Positions 11,066 through 22,048 are shown, numbered from the stretch's first letter. The stretch is 64,000 nt of DNA from Eleusine coracana subsp. coracana (GCA_032690845.1 CM064417.1:34416432-34480431), one strand, 5' to 3'. Notes: generated by a model from the letters alone, not told the origin. Translations and numbers: made by a program.

Positions 11066-13349
11066 ATGGACGGTCCTAAGTCTTCAAACAAACCCTGTAA
11101 TTACACCGATGATCCAGAAAGACTCTTTCACAAGAAGAGAACAGCGAAGAAGAGAAGCAAGTCATTTGGAGGTTTAGCTGGAGAAGCAGTCCGCGCAACA
11201 CCTTGAGTATTATTCACAATAGAAGACCCAGTTCAAAAGCAAGAAGAAGAGGAGATGGCAAAGGTACCTATGGTTAATCGTCTCAAGCCACAATTGACTA
11301 GTATTGTCAAGACAGATTTCCAAGAATCTCAAGATCAACTTCCATATCAATTGGAGAGATATGTTGGAATAGTGGCGCAACAACCGTTCACAGGTTCGAA
11401 AGATCCCAATCATCACTTGCAACACTTTCTTGAGGTTTGCAATACATTCAAGATAGCGGGATTGACAGGAGACCAAGCACGTGCGGCTGTTCCCCTTCTC
11501 TCTAGTTGGACGCCCCAAGCAATGGTACAATGGACTGGAAAACCGAATAAAAACGGTGTGGGACACGTTAGCAGCTGAATTCTTGGCCAAATACTTCCCT
11601 CCTGGTAAGACTCAAACTTTGAAAAATAAGATTCTTGGATTTACACAGAATATTGATGAGAGCATTGGAGAAGCATGGGAAAGATACAATGAATATATGG
11701 ACGCATGCCCTCATCATGTTCTGACGGTTGGAGAAGTTGTTGAGAAGTTCTACACAGGATTGAATCTTCTATCACATCAACACTTGGACGCCTCAGCTGT
11801 AGGATCATTTGTGTCAAAAACCCCCACCGAAACTAAGAATTTGATCAAGTTGCTAGTTGAAAATCAATCGTGGGATGGTGAGAGAAGTTCAAGGAATTTG
11901 CAACCTTCAAAAGGAGTAGCGAAGAATGTGATTGAGAAGACTCTGGAAGACTTGATTATGGATCGCCTCGGTGCTATTCAAAGGAGGTTGGACAATAATC
12001 TTCATATCCCTAAGGAAGAGACACTCAAGCTGGCAGAATCATGCTCCACATGTAGTGAGTGTGGAGAATTTGGTCATATGCAGAAAGATTGCCCTGAAGA
12101 GATGAAGATGCTAGAATATATGAAGAATAGTGGATGGAAGCCCCAATATCAGCAACAAAGGAGTTCTTTCTCTCCTAGTTCGTCCATGCAAAATTCTATC
12201 CCACTTCGTCTCCAATGTCATGAGTTCTTCCAAGCTCAAGAGAAGATCAACAAGGACAATCAAGCTAAATTCAAGGAGATTGATCGTGTTCTTGAGGGAA
12301 TTAATGACAAGGTGATAGAAATTGGGAGCTCCAATGAGCAGATTTTGAAGCATACCAAGATTATGGAGCAACGGATGGGACAACTATCGCAAGCCATTCA
12401 AGGCAACAACGGGACTGTTCCTGGCAATACAAAGTCTGCAGAGCAGTTGAAGGCAATAGCTACGAGGTCAAGAAAGCAAACAGAAGATCCAGAGCACTCT
12501 GCGGGAGCAAGGAAGCCCCGCGCTGATCAGCGCACACCCGGCGCTGATCGGCGCGATGATCCTGTCGGCGCCGATCGGCTTCCTGAAAGCTCCGATCGAC
12601 GCGAGGAGGATGTTGACCTCTCTGGTTTGAAAATGGGCGTGAAAATAGAAGAGCATGGCCCTGCCATGTTCCTGGATACTCAACTACTAATGAAGACAGA
12701 AAGAGCGCGGCAACATGACGAGCAATTTGCAAGGTTCGTCGGTATTATGAAGAAGCTTTACATCAATGTCCCTTTTGTTGACGCTATCCAAGTTCCCACC
12801 TATGCCGAGTACATTAAGGACATGATGCAAAACAAGAAGTCTCTTGTTTCTGAGGAGGTTGTGAAGGTCACTAAGGAGCTAACGGCGGCAATCAATGATG
12901 TTGCACTGGAGAAGAAACCCGACCCTGTATCACCAAGCATCAAATGCATGATTGGAACAAGGATATTTGATAGGTGCTTGTGCGATCTTGGAGCAAGTGT
13001 AAGTGTTATGCCCTATCATATATTCACAAGTCTCAATTTGCCTGAATTAGAGCTTACGGGTATGTGTTTGGAGTTAGCCGATCAATCGGTACGCTTCCCT
13101 GATGAAATTATTGAGGATGTGCCTGTTCAAATTGGAGATCACATCATCCCTGTTGATTTTATTGTGCTTGATATGGATAAGAGGACGAGGTCCCCGTTGA
13201 TCTTAGGCAGACCCTTCTTGAGTACAGCAAAGGCAAGTATTGATGTTGGGAGTGGTGAGATAAGCTTCGATATAAGTGGGACTCCCTACCCTTTCAAATT
13301 TCGCCCAAAGGGAGAAGAGTGCCGTGCTATTGATGAAGTGAAGAAATAA
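11066..13349 (+). pseudogene. gag and aspartic protease of the Athila-like element
   Basis: From the ATG at 11066 the frame meets a TGA at 11204, resumes, and shifts near 11480, just before the conserved block VRLFPFSLVGRPKQW. The remaining 620 codons are open. Gag shows HHLQHFLEVCNTF, the FLAKYFPPGKT block, and a CCHC zinc knuckle, CSECGEFGHMQKDC (about 12050-12095). The protease centre is CDLGASVSVMP (about 12980-13010), the form usual in Athila elements. Between knuckle and protease, a segment rich in A, D and R (about 12500-12610) is encoded by four palindromes with cores at 12525, 12546, 12573 and 12594, spaced in multiples of three. The frame ends soon after protease (12 codons past GEECRAIDE), with no RT. 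Confidence 0.88.
12519..12602. repeat. Four palindromes inside the gag frame
   Basis: GATC-centred palindromes (GCGCTGATCAGCGC, then CGCTGATCGGCG, CGCCGATCGGCT and TCCGATCGAC) have cores at 12525, 12546, 12573 and 12594. Spacings are 21, 27 and 21, so the reading frame is kept. Confidence 0.9.
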
Positions 13350-14568
13350 TAGACATCGTGGCAACGTGGCGTCAAAAGTAATTGAGGGGATGTATGGATA
13401 GGGCGTCCAAGCTATATGAACCATGGAGATAAGAGAACCTTGTAGTGTCACAGCCTCATATCCCGCACCGCGACACTAAGAATTGATTGTTTGCGGGGAG
13501 GTCGAGCTCTTTGACCTCTAAATAACTAGAGCGCTCTTGGGAGGTAACCCAATGATCGGGGGATTTAGAAGTTGTTTCGTGCTTGTAGGAGGGCAACCCA
13601 TTTCACTTAGTTAATTAGTACTGACCTGGAGGGCAACCCGGTGTTTTTAAATTGCTTGCTTGTGATAAAAACAATCTCCCGAATAAAAAAATAGAAAAGT
13701 ATGTGCTTAATTCTTGTGTGCTCTTGCGTTGCTGTTTATTCGTGCAAAACTGTGTATATATATACTGTAAACTAACAATGTAGGAGTATAAAAAAAAAGA
13801 CCAAAAACAGAAAGGAACTGAGCTTGCGCCGATCGACGTACTTATGCGCCGGTCGGCGCATTATTACCCAAGTCAGAACAGAAGGCTGACAACGCCTAGA
13901 ATTGAAGGGGTGCTAAAAATCAACCAGCACAATAATGTTTCGAGACGGAGCTATTTTCATGGTAATTAAAAATCTTTTTGAATTATTTTTTTGTGTGCAA
14001 AACGGTTGCTAAATGACGCAGGAAAGGATGAAGAGCAACATCTAGCGAAGAAGCGAGGGGCCAGGAGCAAAAATGGACGTCGTGCCGATCGGCGCGAGTC
14101 AGCGCCGATCGACGCCGTCACCAGATGAGCCGCGCTACGTATGTCAATACTACAGGAACATTGGAAAAAATGGAGAATTAGGTGAAAGAGATGAACACGA
14201 GGCATCAGGATCAGCGCCGGACCAAAGACGAGGTGCAAGGGACTTGTGCCGTTCGGCGCCCTTCTGCGCCGATCGGCGCAGGTACCCATGCGGTTCCCAA
14301 ATGGATGACAAAGGCGACAGGCATTGATTTTGAGGAACAGGTATGATTTCTATGCAGGTGTGTAGTGCAGAGGAGACATAGAATTGACCAAAAGCTAAAA
14401 AAGAGACGACGCGTCGATCGGCGCGGGCCTGTGTCGATTGGCGGAGTCAACAAGACATCGGGATTCCGTGCTATTCCCCTACCAACCAACATGATGTACC
14501 GGGAAGAGACATAAAGGATGGGAATCAAGCACCAGAGTGGTCAGAGCATTCAAAATTTGAATTGTGCC
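13350..14568. other. Non-coding region with GGAGGGCAACCC motifs and palindrome pairs
   Basis: No coding frame was recognised. Three related motifs of the GGGAGGCAACCC type lie at about 13541, 13586 and 13628. Palindrome pairs have cores at 13831/13851, 14087/14107, 14251/14271 and 14416/14436, each exactly 20 bp apart. RT, RNase H and integrase would be expected before these motifs in an autonomous relative but are absent. Confidence 0.8.
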
Positions 14569-14600
14569 GATCGGCGCACTGCCGTGCCGATCGGCGCGCT
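14569..14600. promoter_or_regulatory. Palindrome pair upstream of the internal TATA box
   Basis: Two near-perfect copies of GTGCCGATCGGCGC have GATC cores at 14569 and 14589, 20 bp apart. The second is about 61 bp upstream of TATAAAAG at 14652. Its promoter role is inferred from this spacing, which resembles that in the LTRs. Confidence 0.5.
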
Positions 14601-14651
14601 TTCAAATTTTGAAATATTTTGGCGGTTCCTTCTTCTGGAAGTTTTCTGCAT

Positions 14652-14659
14652 TATAAAAG
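14652..14659 (+). promoter_or_regulatory. TATA box of the Athila-like accessory ORF
   Basis: TATAAAAG lies about 100 bp before the ATG at 14755, a normal plant core-promoter distance. It implies that the accessory ORF was transcribed independently of the LTR. Confidence 0.55.
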
Positions 14660-14754
14660 GGAGGCCAAGCGCCCCCAGTTCGGCACACCATTTTGGTAAT
14701 CTCTCCACCTTCCCCACTACCCACGATCTCGCACACGTTCCGCATTCCTCGCAA

Positions 14755-16344
14755 ATGGATCGTCTCCGCTCCTCCGTCGGCAAGTTGGGCAAGAGGCTGC
14801 ACCGGGGAAGCAGTTCCAGTGGCAGCGACGAGTCGAGCGGTGACTCCTCGGCAAGGGGAGGTTCTGACGCTCGCGATGACATGTCGGTGGGTGGTGCATC
14901 CACCAGCTCGGCGGTGGCGACATACGAGATCCGCGCCCGCCACTCCGTCTCCGCCGTGTCCCTTCCAACGGGGTGTGCTACAAGGAGCCAAACGGCAGCA
15001 AGCTGTGGGGTTCTCACATCACCACCACCGCCAGCATTCATGCCGCACACGGTGGAGGAGGGCTTCACCCTCCTGAGCGCGGAGGACTAGCAGCACTACC
15101 TCGCGGTGAGGGGAAGGTTCGTCCCCAACTTCGACTTGGACGAGACCTTTCTCACCTCGATCGGCCTGTGGGAGGACATAAGGAGGATGCTCAACAATCT
15201 TGGTTGGGTGGACTTCCACCTTCTTCCCATGCACTACAACCTCGACGTCGTCACCGAGGTTGCCTCTACGATGAGGCTTGGCACCGTCAAAGAGGGCAAC
15301 GAGGCCGTCAACTTCCGCGTCCGTGACATCAGCTACACGGTGACCATGGAGGCGGCGGCTCAAGCCTTCGGCTTCGATGCCAATGCCGACGTCGCCGGCA
15401 TCTTGGGACGTGGGGAGTTGGACTCCTTTTGGAGGCAGCTCTCGTTCGTAGAAGAGATGAAGCGCGACAACATCCGCAACCCGACCATTCAAGTCTTCCA
15501 TCAGTGGTTGGCGGCGCGCATAGGCGACAAGGTCGACTCCAGCAACATCACCGATGCGGACTTGCGGTGGCTCTACAACGCCATCATGAGTCCGTCTCAT
15601 TACAACCCCATGTTGGTGATGGTGTGGGGTTGGCTCGACAAGAGGGGCAAGGCAAGCAAGAAGTTGGCCTTGGGAGCCTATCTTCAATGCCTAGCAGTCC
15701 TCGTCTGCGACGGCGACGGACTAGGAGGGCGCGATGACAAGTGGGAGTGCGCGACAGAGATCGGCGAGAATATGACTCGTGGCAATATTGTCATGAGAAG
15801 TATTCGCGCCGGCTTCCATGTCGGTGGCACCAACGTCAAGCTCCCATGTGCGGAGCTAGGAGTTTTCCTCCCTCGCAAGCTGGAGGGAGGAAATTGGCTT
15901 GAGGAAGGTCTCCTGGAGGGGGGCCGAGTTCTCAAGGACCGCCGTGGGCGGGTTCGACAGCCGGACACATCTACAGCAGCCGGCGGCAAGTAGGACTCCT
16001 GGGGGTCACGCTAGGGGCCTCAAGAGTACAAGTCAGGGTGGAGCAACATAGCGGGCGGTTCACAGCCCTCTACGCCGATCGGCGCAGTCGGCGCTTCCTA
16101 CTTCAGCACGGGTATCGACTACCGGTACCAAGGGTGTGTACCTGTGGTGCCTCCTGTGCCCGGTGCAGACTTTTTCATGCCCATGCAGGGGTACCTTGAC
16201 AACAACATGCACTACATCGAGCGCGTGGAGGACGCCACGTCCCAATGGAGGGAGAACCATGATGTGATGGTGGAGGAGTTCGAGCGACTCAGGGAGCTGT
16301 GCTATGGCTTCGATCAGCCACCGCCTCCAGTTTCGGATGACTAG
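14755..16344 (+). pseudogene. Accessory ORF of the Athila-like element (env-position, 'plant transposon protein' type)
   Basis: One reading frame from the ATG at 14755 runs to the stop at 16342-16344, interrupted only by three TAG codons (15088, 15991, 16012). The N-terminal part is rich in serine, aspartate and arginine. The middle (15106-15900) is the conserved part: GRFVPNFDLDE, a LLPMHYNLDVV block, FHQWLAARIGD, DLRWLYNAI and a GAYLQCLAVL segment. It resembles proteins found downstream of gag-pol in Athila-like elements and annotated as putative plant transposon or retrotransposon proteins. The C-terminal part (16144-16344) has a short coiled-coil-like stretch and a proline-rich end. Function is unknown. 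One palindrome (core 16077) lies in the frame. Confidence 0.72.
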
Positions 16345-17910
16345 AGTGCCTAGGAGTTGGCACGTGTATCGGTTTCCTGGTTTGCATTTTCTTTTATCTT
16401 TTGCAATCTTTTTCTTTATTTGCTTATATGTGTGTAAGCGGGTTGGGAAACCATATATCGGGTGTGCTTACTTTCATGCAAGTGTGTTAGTAGTAGTTTT
16501 ATTTTCATGCAAATATGTGCAAAAATCATCACCATGTATTCGAGTTTCGATCTTAATATAATGGTAGCGGTTATGCTCTTTTAGGAGAATTAAATTATTT
16601 ATTCTTTCTTGAAAAGTGTTGATGAAGACCAAATAATGTTGAGCATTGAATAAAATTTTGAACTTACACTTAATGATTATTCGGCAAATATGTCTTATGT
16701 GGAGCAATTTTGAGTACCCATGTGCTTCATTTGTGTTGTCCAATTTGTGATGATATCTTAGTACCAATCTTTTCATAAATAAATTTTTATGTTGTGAACT
16801 TTGGAATTTATTATTTTCAAGATCCTTACCTACCAATGTCATATTTTGAGCAATTCTCATGAACCTTTGATTGGTAGATAAATATTAAATTGATGGTTGA
16901 GTTCAGTTAGGATTTAATTCTTTTTGGTATGAACTTTACTAAGATGGCAATTCTTTGTGTATCTTTTTCTAGCCTTGAATTACTCATGCAAAAATTCAAT
17001 TCCGCTGAGTACACTACCATAAATCCAAAACATCTTGTTGAGTATCTTTCCTTGACCACATCCTATATTTCTGGCTATATTTAATTCTTGAATAAATGTT
17101 GAAGCCAGACGGATCAAATACCAACAAGTATTGGTGAATTTGGGATGAGAGCCGATCGACGCATCCTGAACCGATCGGCAAAGCAGAGAGCAAAATAAAA
17201 AAAAGAGAAACAAGAAGTGAAAAAAAAAGAAAAAAAAGAGAGAGAAAAGCTCTGCTGTTTGCTAAGGGACTAGCAAAATTTTAAGTGTAGGGGGATGGTA
17301 TATGACATGCTTATTCTCAAAATTCATTCTAATATAGCCATGAATCATTCCAACCATGTGCAATCTTTCAAGATCAAATTTTTGCTATGCACATGTCCAC
17401 ATATGCAAAGTGTGAGTCCTTTCTTAAATTTTTCTTTCTTAATGGCCATCTTGATAAGTTTCTATAATTCCAACGAAGAATAATCTCCTAGCTTTACAAT
17501 ATATTATTGATTTATGTTTGCAATCCTTGAATTACCTCACCTAGCTACTCATATAAGCCTTACACTAATATTATTTAATCATTATGTTGTAGGATATAGG
17601 TTGAGTGATTTGAAAGATGAGTTGTTGCCTTAGATTATTTGGAAGATAGATTCTCTATGTTTACAACAATCTTTTAAATAATTTACATGTGTGAAAAAGT
17701 TATAATTTATAAGTTGGACATGATCTGTTGCTTTGTGGAGAAACTTTAAGCTTTATGCCCATATTTCAACTATTTTGCTGAATACCAATATGAAATACAC
17801 CACAATAGAACAATGCTCAACATTTGCTGATTTGAGATATCTTTTATGATAGAAAGAGTATATTTTTTAATTTTTCTTTCTTTTACTTTACTCGGGACGA
17901 GCAAAGGTTT
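16345..17910. other. AT-rich 3' untranslated region of the Athila-like element
   Basis: No gene seen. A palindrome pair has cores at 17154 and 17173 (19 bp apart). Around 17264-17300 a sequence like the polypurine tract, AAGTGTAGGGGGATGG, follows a 'GGGACTAGCAAA' context almost identical to that of the real tract at 17911. It may be a duplicated or internal polypurine tract. Confidence 0.6.
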
Positions 17911-17924
17911 AAGTGTGGGGGAAC
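17911..17924 (+). promoter_or_regulatory. Polypurine tract of the Athila-like element
   Basis: AAGTGTGGGGGAAC immediately precedes the LTR start TGTTGGCACTTCCC. It is the expected plus-strand priming site. Confidence 0.75.
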
Positions 17925-19477
17925 TGTTGGCACTTCCCAAGTGCCTCTTTTATATGTGAATATTACCCCAATTAGAGCATAATTGATACTAATTTAGGCC
18001 ATTTACCTATGATATTGTCTATATATTTGTATATGTGTTGTTTCGGAGCTTTATTGCAGAAACAGGTAAAATTGGTGATTAAAATGATGCTAGAGAGGAC
18101 ATGAATCTAGAACCGACGAAAAGCAATGAAGAAGCCCAGTGCGCCGATCGGCGCAGTCCATGAGCCGGTCGGTGCTAGGGTGTTTTGGCCCATAGAAGTG
18201 ACCGAAGCCCATTCCACATGTTTATGAAAGTTTATCTGTGCAAGACACTTGATGATATTTGCCTAGAAAATTTATGGAATTTCAAAGATCTCGACGTGCA
18301 GTACAAGACTTTATCTCGAAGGAAAAGGCCCATATGGCAGCTGTGGAAGATAAAGGAACCGACTCTAAGAAGAAACCAGAGAAGACACGGCTTGCACCGA
18401 TCGGCGCAATCCTACGCCGATCGGCGTAACCGCCTTATTTGCTAGAAACTGAGTCCTTTACAAGTAGAACCCTATAAATACTTGTAAACCCTGGCCGCAG
18501 AGAAGAGGAGGCGACAGAGGGATAACAGATCCGTGAGTTAGAGCCACCAGGGCTTGCCCCGTTAGAATAGATCTCTAGTTGAGTTTCAAGAACCATTGGT
18601 GTTAAGAGTTGATCCGTCAAGGTAGGCCATCTCAACGGGGATGAATCTTACTCTATGTATCTCAAGGATGATTGAATATGTTGATGATGGTTTTGGTGAT
18701 TTATCTGTCTTGATTCTATAATCATGCATGTGCTTATTCTAATTGCTTAGTTCTAGGCTAAGTAAGTTGATATTATCTTGATCGTGATGATTAGGATAGT
18801 ATTCGGACATTGTATTAATTATGGTTGCTTGATGATGCTAGTAGTGTGGTTTAGCGGTGACAGCACTAAGCCTGTGCAGCACTATTGGATAGTTGAGTAG
18901 GGTAAGATACTCGCGTGATTAAGGGTTTTCTCTCGGCAGTGATAAATCGGAAGCCGCTCGAAAAGCAGGGTGGTCTTATTCATTATAGATTTTTATTGAT
19001 CCATGTAATTACCTATTATGATGCTATTTATTTAGACTTTCTGGTTACGATCTCACTAGTAGATATCTGGTTACTCACTTAACAGCATAGGCTTACAAGG
19101 CATCTGGCGCACTTTGGCTTATATTCACTAGTGTGCTGATCGGCTCAACTCCTGCGTCGATCAGCGCAATGACAGATTTACTGTCTGGCGCATTTTGGCT
19201 TAGATTCACTAATGTGCCGATCGGCTCAAGTCCTGTGCTGATCGGCGCAACGATAGATTTACTGTCTGGCGCACCTTTGCGCTGACCAGTCTCCCCCTCA
19301 CACAACCTAAATTCGACAGTAGCTTTGACTAGATCTTTTACTGTTAACTTTGTTTAATTATCCCTAAGGTCCCAGTGGATTTGATAAACCTTGAAATACT
19401 CAATTCAAGGGAAAAAGTGCTATAATCATATACCGTCCTCTTGCGGTATATAAGTGGGTGCGTAGGTACGACCAACA
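17925..19477 (+). repeat. Intact 3' LTR of the Athila-like element (1553 bp)
   Basis: Starts TGTTGGCACTTCCC after the polypurine tract and ends GACCAACA. TATAAATA is at 18473-18480. Palindrome pairs have cores at 18146/18167 (21), 18399/18419 (20), 19138/19159 (21) and 19219/19240 (21). The 18399/18419 pair is about 52 bp upstream of the TATA box. The five bases that follow, ACGAG (19478-19482), would be the target-site duplication; its partner is deleted. Confidence 0.85.
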
Positions 19478-19683
19478 ACGAGCTCGGTGATCGCGCCATG
19501 GAATTGGCTGCGGTCGTGTCGGATTGGTGATTGCCGAGGCCTAGCGCTCTATTGGAGTCAACGGTGAAGTCAAGCGACTCGAAGGAGATCTTGAAGTCTG
19601 GCGAGTACTAGATGGTGGGAATCTCTGCCATCGAAGTCGATGGTGAATCTCGGTGAGCCTTGTCCCCTACCTGGCGCGCCAAC
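19478..19683 (-). other. 5' internal remnant and PBS of the outer gypsy element
   Basis: On the minus strand, TGGCGCGCCAGGTAGGGG (19681-19664) lies two bases inside the 5' LTR. It is the PBS form common in cereal Tat-type elements. Only about 180 bp of leader remains before the nested element begins. Confidence 0.8.
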
Positions 19684-20058
19684 TGTCGAGACTTATGCTC
19701 GGCAATAAATTTATAGGGCTGCGTCGGGATTAAGAACTCGATGGTTAAGATACAAGACGTCGAGTTATAAAGGTTCGAGCCCCCTCGATGAGAATAAAAT
19801 CCTACGTCCTGTGTTCTGTGGTTGTATTGCTTGATGTGAATCGATGCCCTCGATGGGGGGTCTTTTGCCGCCTTATATATCTGGTCGACAGGGGTATTTG
19901 AAGAGTCATACTCGTAGTCTACAAGGATTTATATAGAAAGTCTATTTCTAATTGTCTTGTGCTCCAAGTCGACTCGGTTGGTTCCCTTATTGGTGAGCCA
20001 CCCGCTCGTCTACCGACTTAGGCATATCTATGGATACCCGGAAGGTAAGTATCTCACA
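19684..20058 (-). repeat. 5' LTR of the outer gypsy element
   Basis: Direct repeat of 2130-2516. A TATATAAGG box is present on the minus strand near 19885. The flanking CATAG (20059-20063) pairs with CATAT at 2125-2129. Confidence 0.88.
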
Positions 20059-20416
20059 CATAGATCGCTTTTTGAGTGGGCTGGTTCGAGAGCACCATAT
20101 GAGTCCAATGAACCGAAGAAAGATGATGACTATGCATTAGGGTTCGTATAAGACATTTTGTAATATGCATTGAACAAACTAGTGTGTACACATATTGTGA
20201 CTTTGATGAGATATTGTATATATTCTGTGATAACATGTTATAAATTTCTGTAGCGGCGGTTTGTTTCGGCGCCAGACCACCCGCCGCTACAAATGCTTAT
20301 TTGTAGCTATGATTGCATAGTGACGGGGTGACCTATCCGTCGCTACAGAGCCTTTCGAACCGTCGCTTCAGTCCTTTTTTTTTTTAGACACTACAGTCCT
20401 TTTTTTACTGTAGTGC
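20059..20416 (-). mobile_element. CACTA-type element end (fragment)
   Basis: On the minus strand the sequence begins CACTACAGTAAAAAAAGGAC at 20416. It continues through subterminal units of the type TGTAGCGACGG and TGTAGCGGCGG in both orientations (20245-20345), as in grass CACTA elements. A short open frame ending at 20151 may be the tail of an element protein. The other end was not found; the outer gypsy element seems to be inserted in or next to it. Confidence 0.55.
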
Positions 20417-20816
20417 TTGCCACTGAATCCAGCAACGCTAGTCTAGCTGTACATCGACATGCCCATCCATTTCCCTAATGACGTGCTCGCGACACACCAA
20501 AATTGTGGGAATGATGACCCACACGGCGCTCCTGGCTCCAACTTGTAAGATTGGTTTCAGATTGTGTCCCTGGCGTGAAGAAGTAATCTTGGTACTGTAT
20601 TGCATTTGGCATTCGTTTAAATAAGTCTTAGCTCTAGTTTTTTTTTTTAATGTTTTGCTGCTCGCTAGCACGAACAGGACATGAGAAATATATGTTCATA
20701 CAGAAGTAGGAACATTTGTAATGTTTGTGCATACTGTGTAGCTGAGGCGCATCCTTTTTTTTTCTGTTGGCTAATCTTTTCACAATTCTGTCTTATTCGT
20801 GCTAACGATAGGTATT
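20417..20816. other. intergenic, nothing recognised
   Basis: No coding frame of interest. Several T-rich runs only. Confidence 0.5.
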
Positions 20817-20821
20817 ATAAG

Positions 20822-21837
20822 AGCATCTCCAGCGGAACATATAAATTTAGACTCTCAAATTCTATTTTATATGCTCACTTGTAAAATTTAAAAGACCAAA
20901 ATTAGAACCAACTCCAATGGAGCATGTATTTCTGGCTCCTATCCACTACTGGTCAGAAAAAAAATAAAAAAATCTCCTTCTCTCCGCCGGTGGCCATCAC
21001 TCCGGCCAGCCACCACCCCACCTCAGCTCCCGCCTGACACCGCCCTCGAGGTTCTTGGCGCCGGCTGCATGCGACTTTCGACTGCTCCCCCCCCCCCCCC
21101 CCCCCCCCCCCTCCTCGACCATTAGTCCGCTGCCCGCCCGCGCCCTTGTCGGCCCTCGTTGAGGAGCATCAGCACGGCTCCAGCCTCCACCGGTCCTGCC
21201 CGGACCCTCACGTCATGGGAGGTCTCGCGTCGCCGTGGCTGCGGGTAACCATGCTCGCGGCCGCACTCGATCACGGCGCCAAGAAGACTGCGGACCTCCA
21301 CGAGTGCTCGTCTGTCATGGCCTATGGGAGAGGAGCTCTGCAGGCTCCTCGGTGGCGAGGGATGAGCGCCGCCCAACTCAGATCGAGCCAGGGCGGTGTG
21401 TGGCGGCGAGCCTCCGATGGGCGTCCGGGGAGAGAGGAGGCGCCGACGACGTAGCTTCCAAATGGGCGCGGGAGAGGAGCGAGAGGAGGGTGGAGGAGAC
21501 GAGGCGGGGGAAGGGGCATCCAAAAAGTGGGCGCAGGTGCCGCCGGCGACGAGGTGGTGCCGACTGCGTGGTGGCGATGGGAGACAGACACGGGTGAGGA
21601 GAGAGACGCGGTCGACGAAAGTAGAAAGAAAATGAAAAAGAAGAAAACTGAGAAAAATGAGGTGGGAGCCATATTTAGGAGGGAGATGGGAGGCTCCTAT
21701 TGCTGGTGGCTGGGATTAAAATTTGGAAGGACATAAAAATTGAGAGGCCATTTAGGAATCCTATTTGAGTTAGTTTTGAAATTTGGCTCTTACAATTTAG
21801 AGTAGAATCCTATTTAGGAGGTTGCAGTAGGGATGCT
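20822..21837. mobile_element. TIR element with GC-rich internal segment and 5 bp target-site duplication
   Basis: The ends are short inverted repeats: AGCATCTCCAGCGG on the left and the reverse complement of AGCATCCCTACTGC on the right. They are flanked by ATAAG at 20817-20821 and 21838-21842. The terminal ~120 bp on each side are AT-rich and share words such as CCTAAAT and TCAAATT. The middle (about 20985-21620) is very GC-rich, with a 25-base C run (21087-21111) and open frames on both strands but no recognisable domain. It may be captured gene sequence. The superfamily is uncertain. Confidence 0.55.
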
Positions 21838-22014
21838 ATAAGTTAATTTTTCTTTAGACTTTAGTTACATCCTGTCCCTGTATACTCTTGCTGCTGACTT
21901 TGTGATTAACTTGGTCACGTTTCGAGTCCGACTGGTCCACGTCCTCTTCCTCTAATCGGAGTCTGCCGAACAGGGCAACCTTTCCTTTAATTTTTCTCGT
22001 GTGTCGTGTCACGA

Positions 22015-22015
<1 letters not shown>

Positions 22016-22048
<33 letters not shown>
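22016..22048. repeat. (TA)n microsatellite
   Basis: About 16 uninterrupted TA dinucleotides directly upstream of the F-box pseudogene. Confidence 0.95.

Larger units (their letters stand above)
10380..19477 (+). mobile_element. Nested Athila-like Ty3/gypsy element, non-autonomous, 5' LTR truncated
   Basis: Plus orientation inside the outer element. The parts are: a truncated left LTR (about 10380-10934), PBS-like TGGCGTTGTTGCCAGGGA (10947-10964), gag and protease (11066-13349), GGGAGGCAACCC-type motifs (13541-13640), an accessory ORF with its own TATA (14652-16344), polypurine tract (17911-17924) and a full 3' LTR (17925-19477). RT, RNase H and integrase are absent. The motif after protease is one that I associate with the region just after pol in Athila elements, so pol was probably lost by an internal deletion. 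The right end gives the original insertion point; the left target site was lost with the first ~1 kb of the left LTR. Confidence 0.85.
2130..20058 (-). mobile_element. Outer Ty3/gypsy retrotransposon, Tat-like, minus orientation, with nested insertion
   Basis: The ends are direct repeats of about 380 bp (2130-2516 and 19684-20058), each starting TGTCGAGACTT and ending in CA on the plus strand. The PBS-like sequence lies next to the right copy and the polypurine tract next to the left copy, so the element reads right to left. Internal parts in element order are: 5' LTR, PBS, a short 5' remnant, the nested element (about 10380-19477), the pol remnant (10384-7410), an antisense accessory ORF (3526-6439, +) and the 3' LTR. 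Gag, protease and the N-terminus of RT are missing. The RNase H type and the antisense Transposase_28-type ORF fit the Tat lineage (Grande/RIRE2-like). It is non-functional. Confidence 0.9.

Noticed and set aside
15019..15687. Long minus-strand open frame (222 codons) opposite the accessory ORF
   Set aside because: Shadow of the GC-rich plus-strand coding sequence, with no domain resemblance.
21087..21111. Poly-C runs (also 28899-28921) as biological signals
   Set aside because: Simple homopolymers, prone to sequencing and assembly error; noted but not interpreted.
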